Assembly: GCA_964017125.1 (NCBI GenBank)
Contig: CAXHKU010000977.1
Span: 1-64,000 of the forward strand
Length of the DNA stretch: 64,000 nucleotides
Direction: 5' to 3'
DNA from: Flabesymbios commensalis
Lineage: Eukaryota > Annelida > Polychaeta > Terebellida > Flabelligeridae
Shown here: positions 48,816-58,947 of the stretch, piece by piece
Layout: every line of letters starts with the position of its first letter
How positions within the stretch are numbered: the first letter of the stretch is position 1
Notes under the pieces: model-generated
The model's input: only the letters and a program-made list of their open reading frames with translations
What the model was told of the DNA's origin: nothing
Database searches by the model: none
Translations under genes and position numbers: made by a program

Positions 48816-49225
48816 AAAGATGTAGAGCACCATCATTAAGACTTTTTTCACTACACGATGTGGCTATGGTGTCAGATTCTATTAGGACCAATGGTTAGAT
48901 TTTCAAAGGTAATATATATCATTGCAAAATATTGTATCGTTATCACAATATATTTGCTTTGGAAAGTAGAACATCTGCTAGCTTTCCCCAGCTTCAAACT
49001 CTCATTGTGGCAATTTCTTAAGATTATATTGGCCTAGTTTGGTGGGCCTACTTTAGGCTATGTTATGACACAAAACTGGATCAATGGATGTTGTGGCTTG
49101 AACGAAGATGTTGGTGATAGTCATAGTCATAGTCACACGGAAAATGGACACAAAAAAACAATTCCCAGAATCCGTTTTGTGAACATAATAAAACATTATT
49201 GGAATGAGTTCCAATAATGTAAAAA
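48816..49225 (+). repeat. R1 dispersed repeat, right half of split copy
   Basis: Resumes at AAAGATGTAGAGCACCATCA and runs through GTGGCAATTTCTTAAGATTA and CCCAGAATCCGTTTTGTGAA to the perfect terminal hairpin at 49193-49220, then AAAAA. Confidence 0.8.
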
Positions 49226-49315
49226 TCACTTGCACATCCCCATGTTGCTAGGAATGTCATGTTAAAATTCCAAAAAAAATTGACCAGAAGTTTTTGATTT
49301 TTTGTGCCCACAAGA

Positions 49316-49951
49316 GGGGCCCTTTATGGGTAAAAACGAGGAAAATGAAGATGCGTGGATTACCACTTCCTCGCGAGGATTTAAAAAATCAGACGATCGA
49401 GGATTTGAATAATCTGAGGATCGAGGATCATAGAACTGAAGATCGAGGATTTAGGTCTAAATACAAAGAATTTGGGAAATGAAATGCTCAGTGGCGGATC
49501 TAGAGGGGGGCGCAGCTGGCGCGCGCTCCCCCGTTCAGGGTCCCCAAAACAAACAAAAAAACTACCACATTTCGGCCGAAATATGGTCTAGAATGCGTCA
49601 TTTGAGGCCTTATATTTCAAAATTTTCCGGACACCTTTAGAGCATAGGCCTATAAGAGGCTGGCCTTTGCCAGCTGTGGTGAGCATAAATTCTTGAAAAA
49701 ATCGCCCCCCCCCTCTGTCAATTCCTGGATCCGCCACTGATGCTCATTGTTTGAATGCCTCATAACAAGCTGGCAATCCTATGTCACGTGTGTGAACTTT
49801 TGCGAGGAGGAAAAGTGAGGATTTTGAAAAAAAGTGAGGAAAGTGAGGATTTTGAAAATGTGAGGAAAGTGAGGATTTTGAAAAAGTGAGGAAAAGAGGA
49901 TTTGCCTCTAAAATGCGAGGAAAGTGAGGATCTGACCCACCCATAAAGGGG
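49316..49951. mobile_element. Possible MULE-like element with 9-bp duplication
   Basis: The direct repeat CCCACAAGA flanks it (49307-49315, 49952-49960). The ends carry GGGGCCCTTTATGGGT and its near complement ACCCATAAAGGGG. G-rich termini and a 9-bp duplication suit Mutator-like elements. Inside is a GTGAGGAAAGTGAGGATTTT minisatellite (about 49800-49930) and a nested MITE. Confidence 0.5.
49489..49739. mobile_element. MITE with CAGTGGCGGATC termini
   Basis: Terminal inverted repeats CAGTGGCGGATCTAG and CAGTGGCGGATCCAG (read inward), flanked by ATGCT (49484-49488, 49740-49744). The CAGTGGCGGATC end is seen in widespread hAT-like MITEs, but the 5-bp duplication is not the hAT length, so the superfamily is left open. 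It contains G and C tracts next to each end. Confidence 0.65.
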
Positions 49952-50019
49952 CCCACAAGAAAACGTGATGCCGGACAGAATCTTGGTGCGACTAAAATCC
50001 TCCTTCTACGGGCGGGGGA

Positions 50020-50080
50020 TTAAAACCGGGACGGAGGCAGAATCCATAGCTCCCTCCGTCTCACTGACGGCGGGAGCTAA
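50020..50080 (+). mobile_element. Helitron-like H1 3' end fragment
   Basis: ACGGAGGCAGAATCCATAGC.. and the final GACGGCGGGAGCTAA match the 3' ends of copies A, C and D. The array and 5' end are absent. Confidence 0.75.
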
Positions 50081-50082
50081 AA

Positions 50083-51236
50083 ATGGATGTAATGAGAAAA
50101 CAACTCAAGGACGATATGCCTGACCATACAGTATATGGATGCTCATCACACATTATGAATCTGTTGGGTTAAGATTTAACACCTAAAACCATCACGTTCC
50201 TGGTGCATTATCAGCCGAATTCAAAGGATCCGTTAAACCACAGTTACCAAATCAGACCAGATGGGATAGCCAGCAGGTGAAATCCAGCAGGGCACCCACC
50301 TAGAAAATCTACAGAGCCCATCATTTCATTTGAGTGCCCGAAATAAGTTGCATTATGTGGACCAAAATCTAGCAAGCCACAAAGGCACAGTCATGCAGCT
50401 AATAGAGAGCCCTGCAGTAAATTTGGGAGCCGCGGGCTCTCCTCAAAATCGAGCACTGATTGGAGTAGTGAATGAGGCCAAATATTTACTGACATAACTT
50501 TCCTATGTTGGTAAAGCACTTAACTCTCAGAAATCAGACAATGCAACAATAGATGATGCTTGCGAACATTGGCTTACCCTTTTGGAATGTGAGGAGCTGC
50601 AACCACACATAAAACAGTGAAAAAACGGTTAACACAAACTATGACCCCATCTCAGAGGAAGAAAATTACACGCTGATCACATCAACGACCTACAGGATAT
50701 GGTGCTTGAAGTGCCACCTGCTATGATAGGCGAGGTGTGTGCTATACAAACAGAGACTGTAGACATCCCAGCAGGTCTGAACCATGATGCAGCCCGCGCT
50801 AAAACCAAACCTGGTATATGCATCTTCACCTATCTAGTTGTCTGCTACCGGCAGACTGCTGGATATCACGCAAATGTGCTATGAGTACAGAACCCCCCTC
50901 CTCCCTGGCCAACTCAGACAGCCCAGACTATCTGACCTAAGTGTGACCTACACATGACAGTCAGGCACACCTGTTGTCAAGGTCAGACCAGTGGTCTGAC
51001 TGTCAGAACTAATGGGGCAAGGTGGGTATATGGTGGATGCGCATCACCCCTGAACTCTGTGATATTGCCAGAAAGCTGATGAAATTGTCAGCTAGCTCGG
51101 CTTCGATTGAGCGCCTATTCTCAAACTTTGGAACTGTGCAAAGCAAGTTGAGAAATAGACTCAGATTGCAGAAGGTGGCAAAACTTGTGATGTGTTACAG
51201 ATTTCCAAACTTAGGAATGTATGATATCGAATGGTA
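50083..51236 (+). pseudogene. hAT transposase, dead copy
   Basis: Decayed hAT-superfamily transposase in pieces across frames. Recognisable parts in order: MPDHTVYGCSSHIMNLLG (catalytic-domain region); GSVKPQLPNQTRWDSQQ; KSDNATIDDACEHWLTLL; and, in the intact frame 51022-51236, the C-terminal dimerisation (hATC) motif SASSASIERLFSNFGTVQSK followed by LRNRL. Live relatives are about 500-700 residues; only roughly the C-terminal half is covered here, with many stops and frame changes, so it cannot be active. The N-terminal BED finger is not seen. I did not find matching terminal repeats. It lies in NOLC1 intron 2, on the opposite strand. Confidence 0.8.
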
Positions 51237-51751
51237 GAGACTGATAGCATGCACATACATATATTGTAAATATTGCAATGTAATGAATGAAATGAACAAT
51301 GAAGTGAGAATTATAAGTTCTGAATATTTATAAATAAATGTTTGCTTATAATAAAAAATATCAAATGAATGCTTTGTTTTTAGTTATTTTCCCCTCATTT
51401 AAATATTTACGCATTATTGCCCATGGTTTGCCAGATATCACACATATTAAAGGTAATCATACTATATCAGCCATTTTGAAATGATTTTCTGAGATATGCT
51501 CCGTAAACAAGATTGATAGTCTGTAAGCTATTTTGGCAGAGATGTAGGTCAAAAAGTAAAAAGTCGTAACACCCTCTGGGGGGTAAGTGTGTGCCGTAAC
51601 TGCAGTATGAATCATTCTAACCCTCAGAGTGCACACTACTCCCTTCACAATAATGAGTTTAATTGCAGAATATATTCACATTTGCAAGATATAAATTGAA
51701 AAGATAATAAAACTTTGAAAACTTCCATACAAAAAGTAATAAATAGCATAC
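51237..51751. other. Intronic stretch with a stray array unit
   Basis: About 51420-51510 contains TTTGCCAGATATCACACATATTAAAG.., CAGCCATTTTGAAAT and TGAGATATGCTCCG, words of the H1 array and right region, so it is a small remnant. Nothing else is seen. Confidence 0.45.
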
Positions 51752-51844
51752 CTTTGCTTCGAATGAGTTATCTCTAAATTTATTGGTTATTTCCAATTGC
51801 TCTGACTTGACTCTTCGAAATGGTTCATTTGGTGTTCTTTTTTC
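51752..51844 (-). CDS. NOLC1: NOLC1/Nopp140 exon (start of SRP40 domain)
   Basis: 31 codons in phase 0 at both ends. The translation begins EKRTPNEPFRRVKSEQLEI and ends NKFRDNSFEAK. It matches the entry of the SRP40 C-terminal domain of Nopp140 (family pattern N.PFRRV..E.....D.R..DNSF.AK), which continues without a gap into RGASGSWGEKAN of the last exon. The acceptor is TCATTTCAG and the donor AAG/GTATGC. The exon is flanked by introns of 7.1 kb (upstream) and 20.4 kb (downstream). Its size and phase agree with a host exon, not with surrounding repeats. Confidence 0.9.
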
Positions 51845-52219
51845 CTGAAATGAGACATCAAAAACAATTTAATTTTCAGGAAAAGTAGAAGAGAAATAAT
51901 ATTTCATCCCCAAAATCTACATGTATGTCAATAAAACAATGTGAACTAGATGAAAATATCTTCGACAAGCAACATTAAAAGCATCACCGTTAGATATTTC
52001 CAGGTCTGTCAATCTAAAAATATGATGGCTGTTGTCAGTAACTGTTGTTAATAGATTCAATCATAAAATTAACAGAAAGCACCCCCTCCCCCGCCCGAAA
52101 CCCACCCACCACAAAAAAGTGACAGAAAACATTTTTAAAATGGAGAGACCACTCCAGTATATATACAAAAAATTACTAGATCTTATATTTGCATAGCCAA
52201 TATGAAAGTCTCCACCTTC
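51845..52219. other. Intronic stretch
   Basis: I see nothing beyond the intron acceptor at its left edge and a short C-rich run near 52085. Confidence 0.4.
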
Positions 52220-53300
52220 CACAATTAAAAAATTATTGCCGATGCAGTAACGATGGGACCAAATAACAGAAGTGCCATGGCGGTCATCTTCGATAGCAAA
52301 TTTTCAAACTCAAACAGGACAATCCACCAGCAGTTCAGACAAAAAATCGCGAAAATCAGATGAATATTGACGACTGGAGAGCGTTTACTTCGATCTTAAA
52401 TATGCAAATAAGTCTATGGCCGCCATCTTGGATATGAAAATTAGCTGATTTTCGAACTTAAGGAGGATAATCCATCAGAGGGTGTTCAGAAAAAAAATTG
52501 TGAAGATCGGATGAATATTGACGACTGGAGATCGTTTACCTCAATCTTGAATACGCAAATAAGTCCATGGCGGCCATCTTGGATATGAAAATTAGCTGAT
52601 TTTTGACCTTAAGCAGGATAATCCATAAGAGGGTGTTCAGGAAAAAAAATGAGAAGATCTGATGAATATTGACAGCTGCAGAGCATTCATGTTGATCTTG
52701 ATTATGCAAATTAGCCCGTGATTGCCATCTTGGATATGCAAATTAACTGATTTTCGAACTTGAGCAGGATAATCAATCAGAGGGTGTTCAAAAAAAATTT
52801 CATGCAGATCTAATGAATATTGACGACTGGGGAGGGTTCACGTCGATCTGGAATATGCAAAATAGCCCATGGCGGCCATCTTGGATATGCAAATTAGCTG
52901 ATTTTTCGAAATTGAGCAGGATGATCCATCAGAGGGTGTTCAAAAAATAATTAGTGCAAATCGGATGAATATTGACGACTGGAGAGCGTTCACGTTGATC
53001 TAGAATATGCAAATTAGCCCATGGCAGCCATCTTGGATATGCAAATTAGCTGATTTTCGAAATTAAGTAGGATAATCCATCAGAGGGTGCTAAAAAAAAA
53101 TTTGCGAAGATCGGATGAAAATTGGCGACTGGAGAGCGTTCACGGCGGATATCGATCTTGAATATGCTAATTAGCCCATGGCTGCCATCTTGGATATGTA
53201 AATTGAATAATTTTCTAACTTAAGCAGGATAATCCATCAGAGGGTGTTCAAAATTTTTTTGGTGACGATCGGATAAAAATTGACGACTGGAGAGCGTTCA
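52220..53300. repeat. Tandem array, ~150-bp units with GGCGGCCATCTTGGAT core
   Basis: Seven degenerate units with a spacing of 149-157 bp, marked by GATGAATATTGACGACTGGA, ATGCAAATTAGCCCATGGCG, GCGGCCATCTTGGATATG and ATAATCCATCAGAGGGTGTT. Divergence between units is moderate. It differs from the H1 and H2 arrays in most of its length but has a similar core and period. No terminal hairpin or CTAA was seen, so its vehicle is unknown. Confidence 0.85.
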
Positions 53301-54052
53301 CGTTGTCAAATTGTTGAAGAATAATAATAATAATAATAACAATAGACAGCACTAAAACAATAAATCTCCACCACATAGTGGGTGGAGAGTTTCATGCAAA
53401 TCTGTGAGATCCAGATCAGATCAGGATCATAATTCGGATCTGGATCACAATCCAGATCAGATCCAAATCTAACCGGTTGTTCCTTGGCTTGAAACACACC
53501 TAAGGTAAAGATTTCATGCAAAGTCGTTTTACTTTGTAAGTAATCTGCCAGAAAGTCAGAAAGACAACAAACCATTACGAATAAAAACATAACCTTCCTG
53601 GCGGAAGCAATAAGTCAGTCTAGAATCACTGTTTTGGAGTAATGGTCTAGATAACTACCACACATATTATGCATATTAGTACCAATAATGGCAGAAAGTC
53701 AGCCATTTTGAATTTGATCAGGTTGATTTTTTTCAGGGCATATCCCTTCCTGAAATTTTGATGCATAGTAGCGGTCTGGCAATCTAGCATGTTAGTGGAT
53801 AGGTTAAGTGACTTTTGACTTCAACTCATGATGCAAACGATTCCTTTGGCATGGAGTTACCTTCTAGGTCATATAAAAAGATCTATCCAAAGACACAAGT
53901 CGGATGGGCCTTTGTATTTACAACATTTGCATTTTTTCAAAATGGCTGTCAAAAACTCCACAAAAATTTTCATATCCGTCATGCTCAAAATGACAATTTG
54001 GCATCTAAATTCACATTTAAAAGTAAAATAAATGAAACAAAATAATAATAAA
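53301..54052. other. Microsatellites and a partial H-type unit
   Basis: (AAT)n near 53320, then an impure (GATCCAGATCA)n run at about 53400-53475. About 53630-53770 carries TAATGGTCTAG, CAGCCATTTTGAATTTGATC and GGGCATATCCCTTCCTGAAA, a diverged Helitron-array unit. The overlapping 67- and 76-residue frames near 53815 have no motif. Confidence 0.5.
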
Positions 54053-56640
54053 CAAAACTACATAAGTCCAGGAGCTCCCGCTCCGAATTAGAATTTGATT
54101 TAAGCAATTTTGTATAGGGTTATTAATGTAGTCCTAGTCTAGGTCAAAAATCAAGACGCAAGACAAGTAGGTCTGAGAAGCACAGTCTAAGAGTAAGATA
54201 AGAATTAGACAGTCTGTCAGAGATTGCAAACCTCCATTGAAATTAATGATCCTAATCAGTATCCCAGTAATGGTCTACCTATCTGGCACGGTTTACCCGA
54301 TATCAGGCCAATCGAGTTAACTAATAGCTGATTCACGGTCATTTTGAATTCAATATAAATTAGTTAAAAACTTAGTTAAAAGGGTGCATCCTCCCCCAAA
54401 ACCTCAAATTTTGTTTTATAGTAATGGACTAACATCTAACACAGTTTGCAAAATATTGGGCATGTGAAAGTAAATAATGGCCGATAGGGGGCCATTTTGA
54501 ATTTGATCGAGTCAGAATTTTTCAAGATGCATCCTCAGCTGAAATCTCACATTTCATTCTATAGTAATCGTCTAGCTATCTAGCACGGTTTACCAAATAT
54601 CGGCCATGTGAAACTGAATAATGGCCTAAAGGCGGCCATTTTGAATTTGATCAAGTCAAAATTTTCCAAGATGCATCCTGAGCTGAAATCTCACATTTCA
54701 TTCTATAGTAATGGTCTAGCCATCAAGCACGGTTTACCAAATATGGCCCATGTGAAAGTGAATAATGGCCGTTAGGAGGCCTTTTTGAATTTGATCAAGT
54801 CGAAATTTTTCAAGATGCATCCTCACCTGAAATCTCACATTTTTTTTTATAGTACATGTAATGGTCTAGCCATCTAGTATGGTTACCAAATAACGGCTAT
54901 GTAAAAGTGAATAATGGCCGATAGGAGGCCATTTTGAATTGGATCGAGTCACTTTTTTTCAAGATGCATCCTCTCTTGTAATCTCACATTTTGTTTTATA
55001 GTAATGGTCCAGCTATCTAACACGGTTTACCAAATATCAGCAATGTGAAAGTAAATAGTGGCCGATAGGCGGCCATTTTGAATTCGATTAAGTCGAAAGT
55101 TTTTAAAAGTCATCCTCTCTCGAAACGTCACATTTTGTTTTATAGTAATGGTCTAGCTATCTAGCACGGTTTACCTGATATCAGGCCTATCGAGGTAAAT
55201 AATGCTGATTGTCGGCCATTTTGAATTCGTAAGTTGAAAATTTTCAGGGTGCATCCTCCCCTGAAAACTCACACTTTGTTTTATAGTAATCAGGTAATGG
55301 TCTGGCCATCTAGCACGGTTTACCAAATATTAGCCATGTGAAAATGAATAATGGCCAAAAAGGCGGTCATTTTGAATTTGATCAAATCAAATTTTTTCAA
55401 GATGCATCCTCATCCGAAATCTCACATTTCGTTTTATAGTAATGGTCTAGCCATCTAGCACGGTTGATCAAATATCAGCCATGTGAAAGTGAATAATGAC
55501 CGATATGCGGCCATTTAAAATTTTATTGAGTCGAATTTTTTCAAGATGCATCCTCTCCTGAAATCACACATTTTGTTTTATAGTAATGGTCTAGCCATCT
55601 AGCACGGTTTATCAAATAACGGCCATGTGAAAGTGAATAATGGTCGATTGGCGGCCATTTTGAACTTGGACGAATTGAATTTTTTCAAAATGCATCCTCT
55701 CCTGAAACCTTACAATTTGTTTTATAGTAATGGTGTAGATATCTTGAGCGGTTTTCATGATATTCCACAATATCAGGCCTGTCGAGGTGAATAATGGCTG
55801 ATAGGCGGCCATTTTGAATTTTATCAACTTCAAATTTTTCAAGATGCATCCTCTCCTGAAACCTTACAATTTATTTGATATTAATGGTGTAGCTATCTTG
55901 AGCGGTTTTCATGATATTCCGCAATATCAGGCCTGTCGAGGTGAATAATGGCCGATAGGCGGCCATTTTGAATTTTATCAACTTGAAATTTTTCAAGATG
56001 CATCCTCTCCTGAAACCTCACAATTTGCTTTATAGTAATGGTGTAGCTATCTTGAGCGGTTTTCATGATATTCCGCAAAATCTTTCAGTCGGATTTACCG
56101 ATCGATGTTATAAATTAGGTCAAAGTGCTGGGTCAACTTCAAGGTCCAAAAACACAACTAGGGACCTTAGAGAACATGTATGTGCAATATGACTGCCATC
56201 GGCCCAATATTTTTCGAGATCTGCTCCGGAAACGAAGTGTGTGTCGAAACGTCTAAATAGGTTATAGTTCTGAACCCAAAAGTAGGTCAAAGTTCATATA
56301 CCCCAAAAGGCACAACCAGACCCCCTAGGGGTGTTGTGTGTAAAATTTGAAGACAATCAGACAAGTACTTTCAGAGATATGCTCCAGAAACGAATTGTTC
56401 ACAGACGGCCCAACGTTGTAACATCATCATTTTCTCCTCTGCGACCTTGCGTATTGAATTCAGATTAAAAATATTTTAACCTGTCCATTATCCACCTGGA
56501 AGTAAACCACATACATGTACCAGCAATTGTTATCGTAGCTTATTTTTTTACAAAGTTATAGGCAAAAGAAGAGGTAAAAACAGAACGGAGGCGGAATCCA
56601 TAGCTCCCTCTGTCTCACCTACGGTGACGGCGGGAGCTAA
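54053..56640 (+). mobile_element. Helitron-like element H1, copy D (complete)
   Basis: 5' CAAAACTACATAAGTCCAGG; 3' hairpin and GACGGCGGGAGCTAA. It has about 12 array units of about 145 bp and the CCGGAAACGAA right region. It lies in NOLC1 intron 1, while copies A-C lie in intron 2. Confidence 0.8.
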
Positions 56641-56691
56641 AAAAACACGATGAATCAATCAGCCCAGTGAAAACACTGCATCTCAGCAGCG

Positions 56692-57090
56692 GTGCAAAGT
56701 CTTCAACACAAATTTCATATATGCCATAAAAATCATCACAGTGAGCCATTATGTTATTTATGTGGTGAAGTAGGAAACAAAAAAGAAATGAGAAGAGCTG
56801 CAACCTTTGGTTTAGATAAACAAGTTAAGGAATGTGCTGATCTGTTGGGCGAGAAGCATATTTTGACAAAACTAGCTGCAGTTCATATGATCACAATTGA
56901 TGCTGCCTACCATCAAGCATACTTGACTAAACTTTACAGGAAAGCAGCAACTGTTGGACGTTATGATACTGAGAGGAACAAAACTCAAGTAATAAGAGCA
57001 CATGTTCTGAATTAGTTAATTGATAATACTGAAGAGTTTCGTGACTCGGGACAATCACTGCCTATGGCTGACATTATGTCTTGTTGAGAA
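56692..57090 (+). pseudogene. Fragment of an unknown invertebrate protein
   Basis: A 107-residue frame (to 57015) contains CYLCGE, ATFGLDKQVKECADLL, KLAAVHMITIDAAYHQAYLT and KLYRKAATV. I recognise the pattern (a Cys pair, then 'atfg.d..v.e.a..l....ll.kla..dm..ieA.YH..cl..LyrrA') from multi-copy uncharacterised proteins in invertebrate genomes, but I know no function. After the stop, LIDNTEEFRDSGQSLPMAD in another frame resembles the continuation of the same family, so the copy is broken. No introns or start context are evident. It is probably a mobile or multi-copy gene relic inside NOLC1 intron 1, on the opposite strand. Confidence 0.5.
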
Positions 57091-57814
57091 AAGAATAAAT
57101 ATTGTATCCTGAATTGGTCGACTGGATACAACTGGCGGTTTAGGATTCCAAACATGACATAGGGTTTTGTACAGCAAATAATTGTTATTTCAAACTTATG
57201 TTAGGGGGCCTACTTCTAATATATTTGAAATATTTCAATGCTTATTGCCAAAAAATAAATAACTATTATAATTACAGTGGCATTATACGGTTATATTATC
57301 TATATGCCACTAAAATCTGGGTATAATGTCATATAAAACAAACCGATCCTTATCTCTGTAAGATGGGAAGTATACCATGCCACACTACGACGCATGAATT
57401 GTTTTATGCAACTTGTGTACGAAAGTAGGTCTTATCATTCATTTCGCTAAAAGGAGTTTTTGTGGTAATATCGTAATGCGTTGGAATGCTATAACTGGAT
57501 TTAAAATTAGTCTAAGAATATATGGTTGTTCCGGAGTGGGAAATCCACAACGGTACAAGACGTTATATATCACCAACTGTGATGGACTTTGTTTAACACA
57601 TGAGTGTTACATTTGGTCACATTCTGCTCAGTACACATGTTACCACTGCCATAACATACTGAACTGTTAGTTACGTTTAGGTAATTAACATGATAATTAA
57701 TTCAAATTAGTCATTTATTTTTAGCAGCATAGTGTTAGACATATTCCACTAAACAGTTTTTTCATACTTTTTGTTATCGTCGCAATTCTTTGTCTTTCAA
57801 ATAAATACTTGAAA
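57091..57814. other. Intronic stretch
   Basis: AT-rich. The 85-residue frame at 57413-57670 has scattered cysteines but no motif I recognise, and I do not call it. Nothing else is seen. Confidence 0.4.
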
Positions 57815-58133
57815 AATGAAATGAAATGAATCGGGCTTTAGGCCACCTTTGTGCACATATAGGCTAAACTGGGCCAGGAGAACCTCCTGAGGATGGTGAG
57901 ATGATTGAGATGACACTGTCCTCCAGACACAGGATTCGAAATTCGAGCCCCGGCGGTCTGAGGCCGAGCACGCTACCTCTCGGTCACGGAGGCTCCCCAC
58001 AATACTAACTTTCACACATGGATGGGGAAGAAACAATTTTGTTTCTTTCAAACCGCCGAGACCGGGAACCGAACCCCGGACCCTGGCGTGAAAGGCAGCG
58101 GTGCTAACCACTACCCTAGGGCCCCCGCCCACT
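57815..58133 (-). repeat. Dimeric tRNA-derived SINE
   Basis: Read on the minus strand, the head has a pol III A box (GGGTAGTGGTTAGCACC) and B box (GGGTTCGGTTCCCGG) about 35 bases apart, like a tRNA gene. About 120 bases further a second tRNA-like unit follows (GACCGAGAGGTAGCGTGCTC, then GCTCGAATTTCGAATCC). The tail ends in repeated TTTCA (ATTCATTTCATTTCATTTTT). This is a two-headed SINE of about 318 bp; an older copy is at 1675-1992. It lies in the transcribed strand of NOLC1 intron 1. Confidence 0.85.
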
Positions 58134-58947
58134 TGAAAAGGAGCAAAAAATTACCATAATGGACAGATTAACGATTATGTCATGTTTGTTTCTATTTACA
58201 GACAAACTTAATTGTTAGAAAAGCCCCACACCTTGGTTGATGTATCAACACAGGTACATGTATTCATTGTCCAATTTTTTCAGCTTTAATTATGTTGGAA
58301 GATAACAAAAATCTACTCAAAACGTGGCATCTCAATAAAAATTACTGACGCTTCTACGGCAAAACGATACTGGTGTTTTAGGAACTACATTTTTCATCCG
58401 TCTGGGTACGCTATGGACGCCTGGCAGGGAAATGACCCTGGCGTTTTGATAGCTGCAAAAACGCTACGTTATAATACGCTATGGCGCTGGAAAGGATATG
58501 TAGGTACACAGACAATTTCATTTGCAAAGGCTGCGTATTAGCGTATTTGTTTTTTTTTTAGTTACTTACTCAGCATTGAAAGGTCAACCGCCATGACGGA
58601 CATCTTGTCGCCTGGCCATACGCTTAGTGGCCGCACCCAGGGGTGGGGTTCTCGATGCTACATTCTGCGCAACCACAATACATTTTCTGTATTATAACAT
58701 CTGGGCTAATTGGCAGCACATTATGAAACCGAATGTAAAACAGTGGTTTGAGTCCCAATGCTACATTGTACATAGAAGTGTAGCCAGAGTAGCTGTGATT
58801 TTTCATAAGAGGAGGGGTGACCTGCTGTCACGGCACAACCAGGGTTATTCAAAATTGCCACGGTAACCCAGGTCAGGTGTGATGGATTATAAGTACACAT
58901 GTATGGACTGTTTACTAACTCTATACATGTAAGGACATTTTACTAAC
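58134..58947. other. Intronic stretch next to the central exon
   Basis: No gene on either strand. 58370-58560 repeats words around TACGCTATGG/ATAGCGT. GACGGACATCTTGTCGCC is near 58596. The NOLC1 donor site (AAG/GTTAGT) is at the right edge. Confidence 0.45.

Noticed and set aside
57413-57670. 85-residue frame with several cysteines
   Set aside because: No recognisable spacing of metal ligands, no homologous family I know, and no splice or start support.
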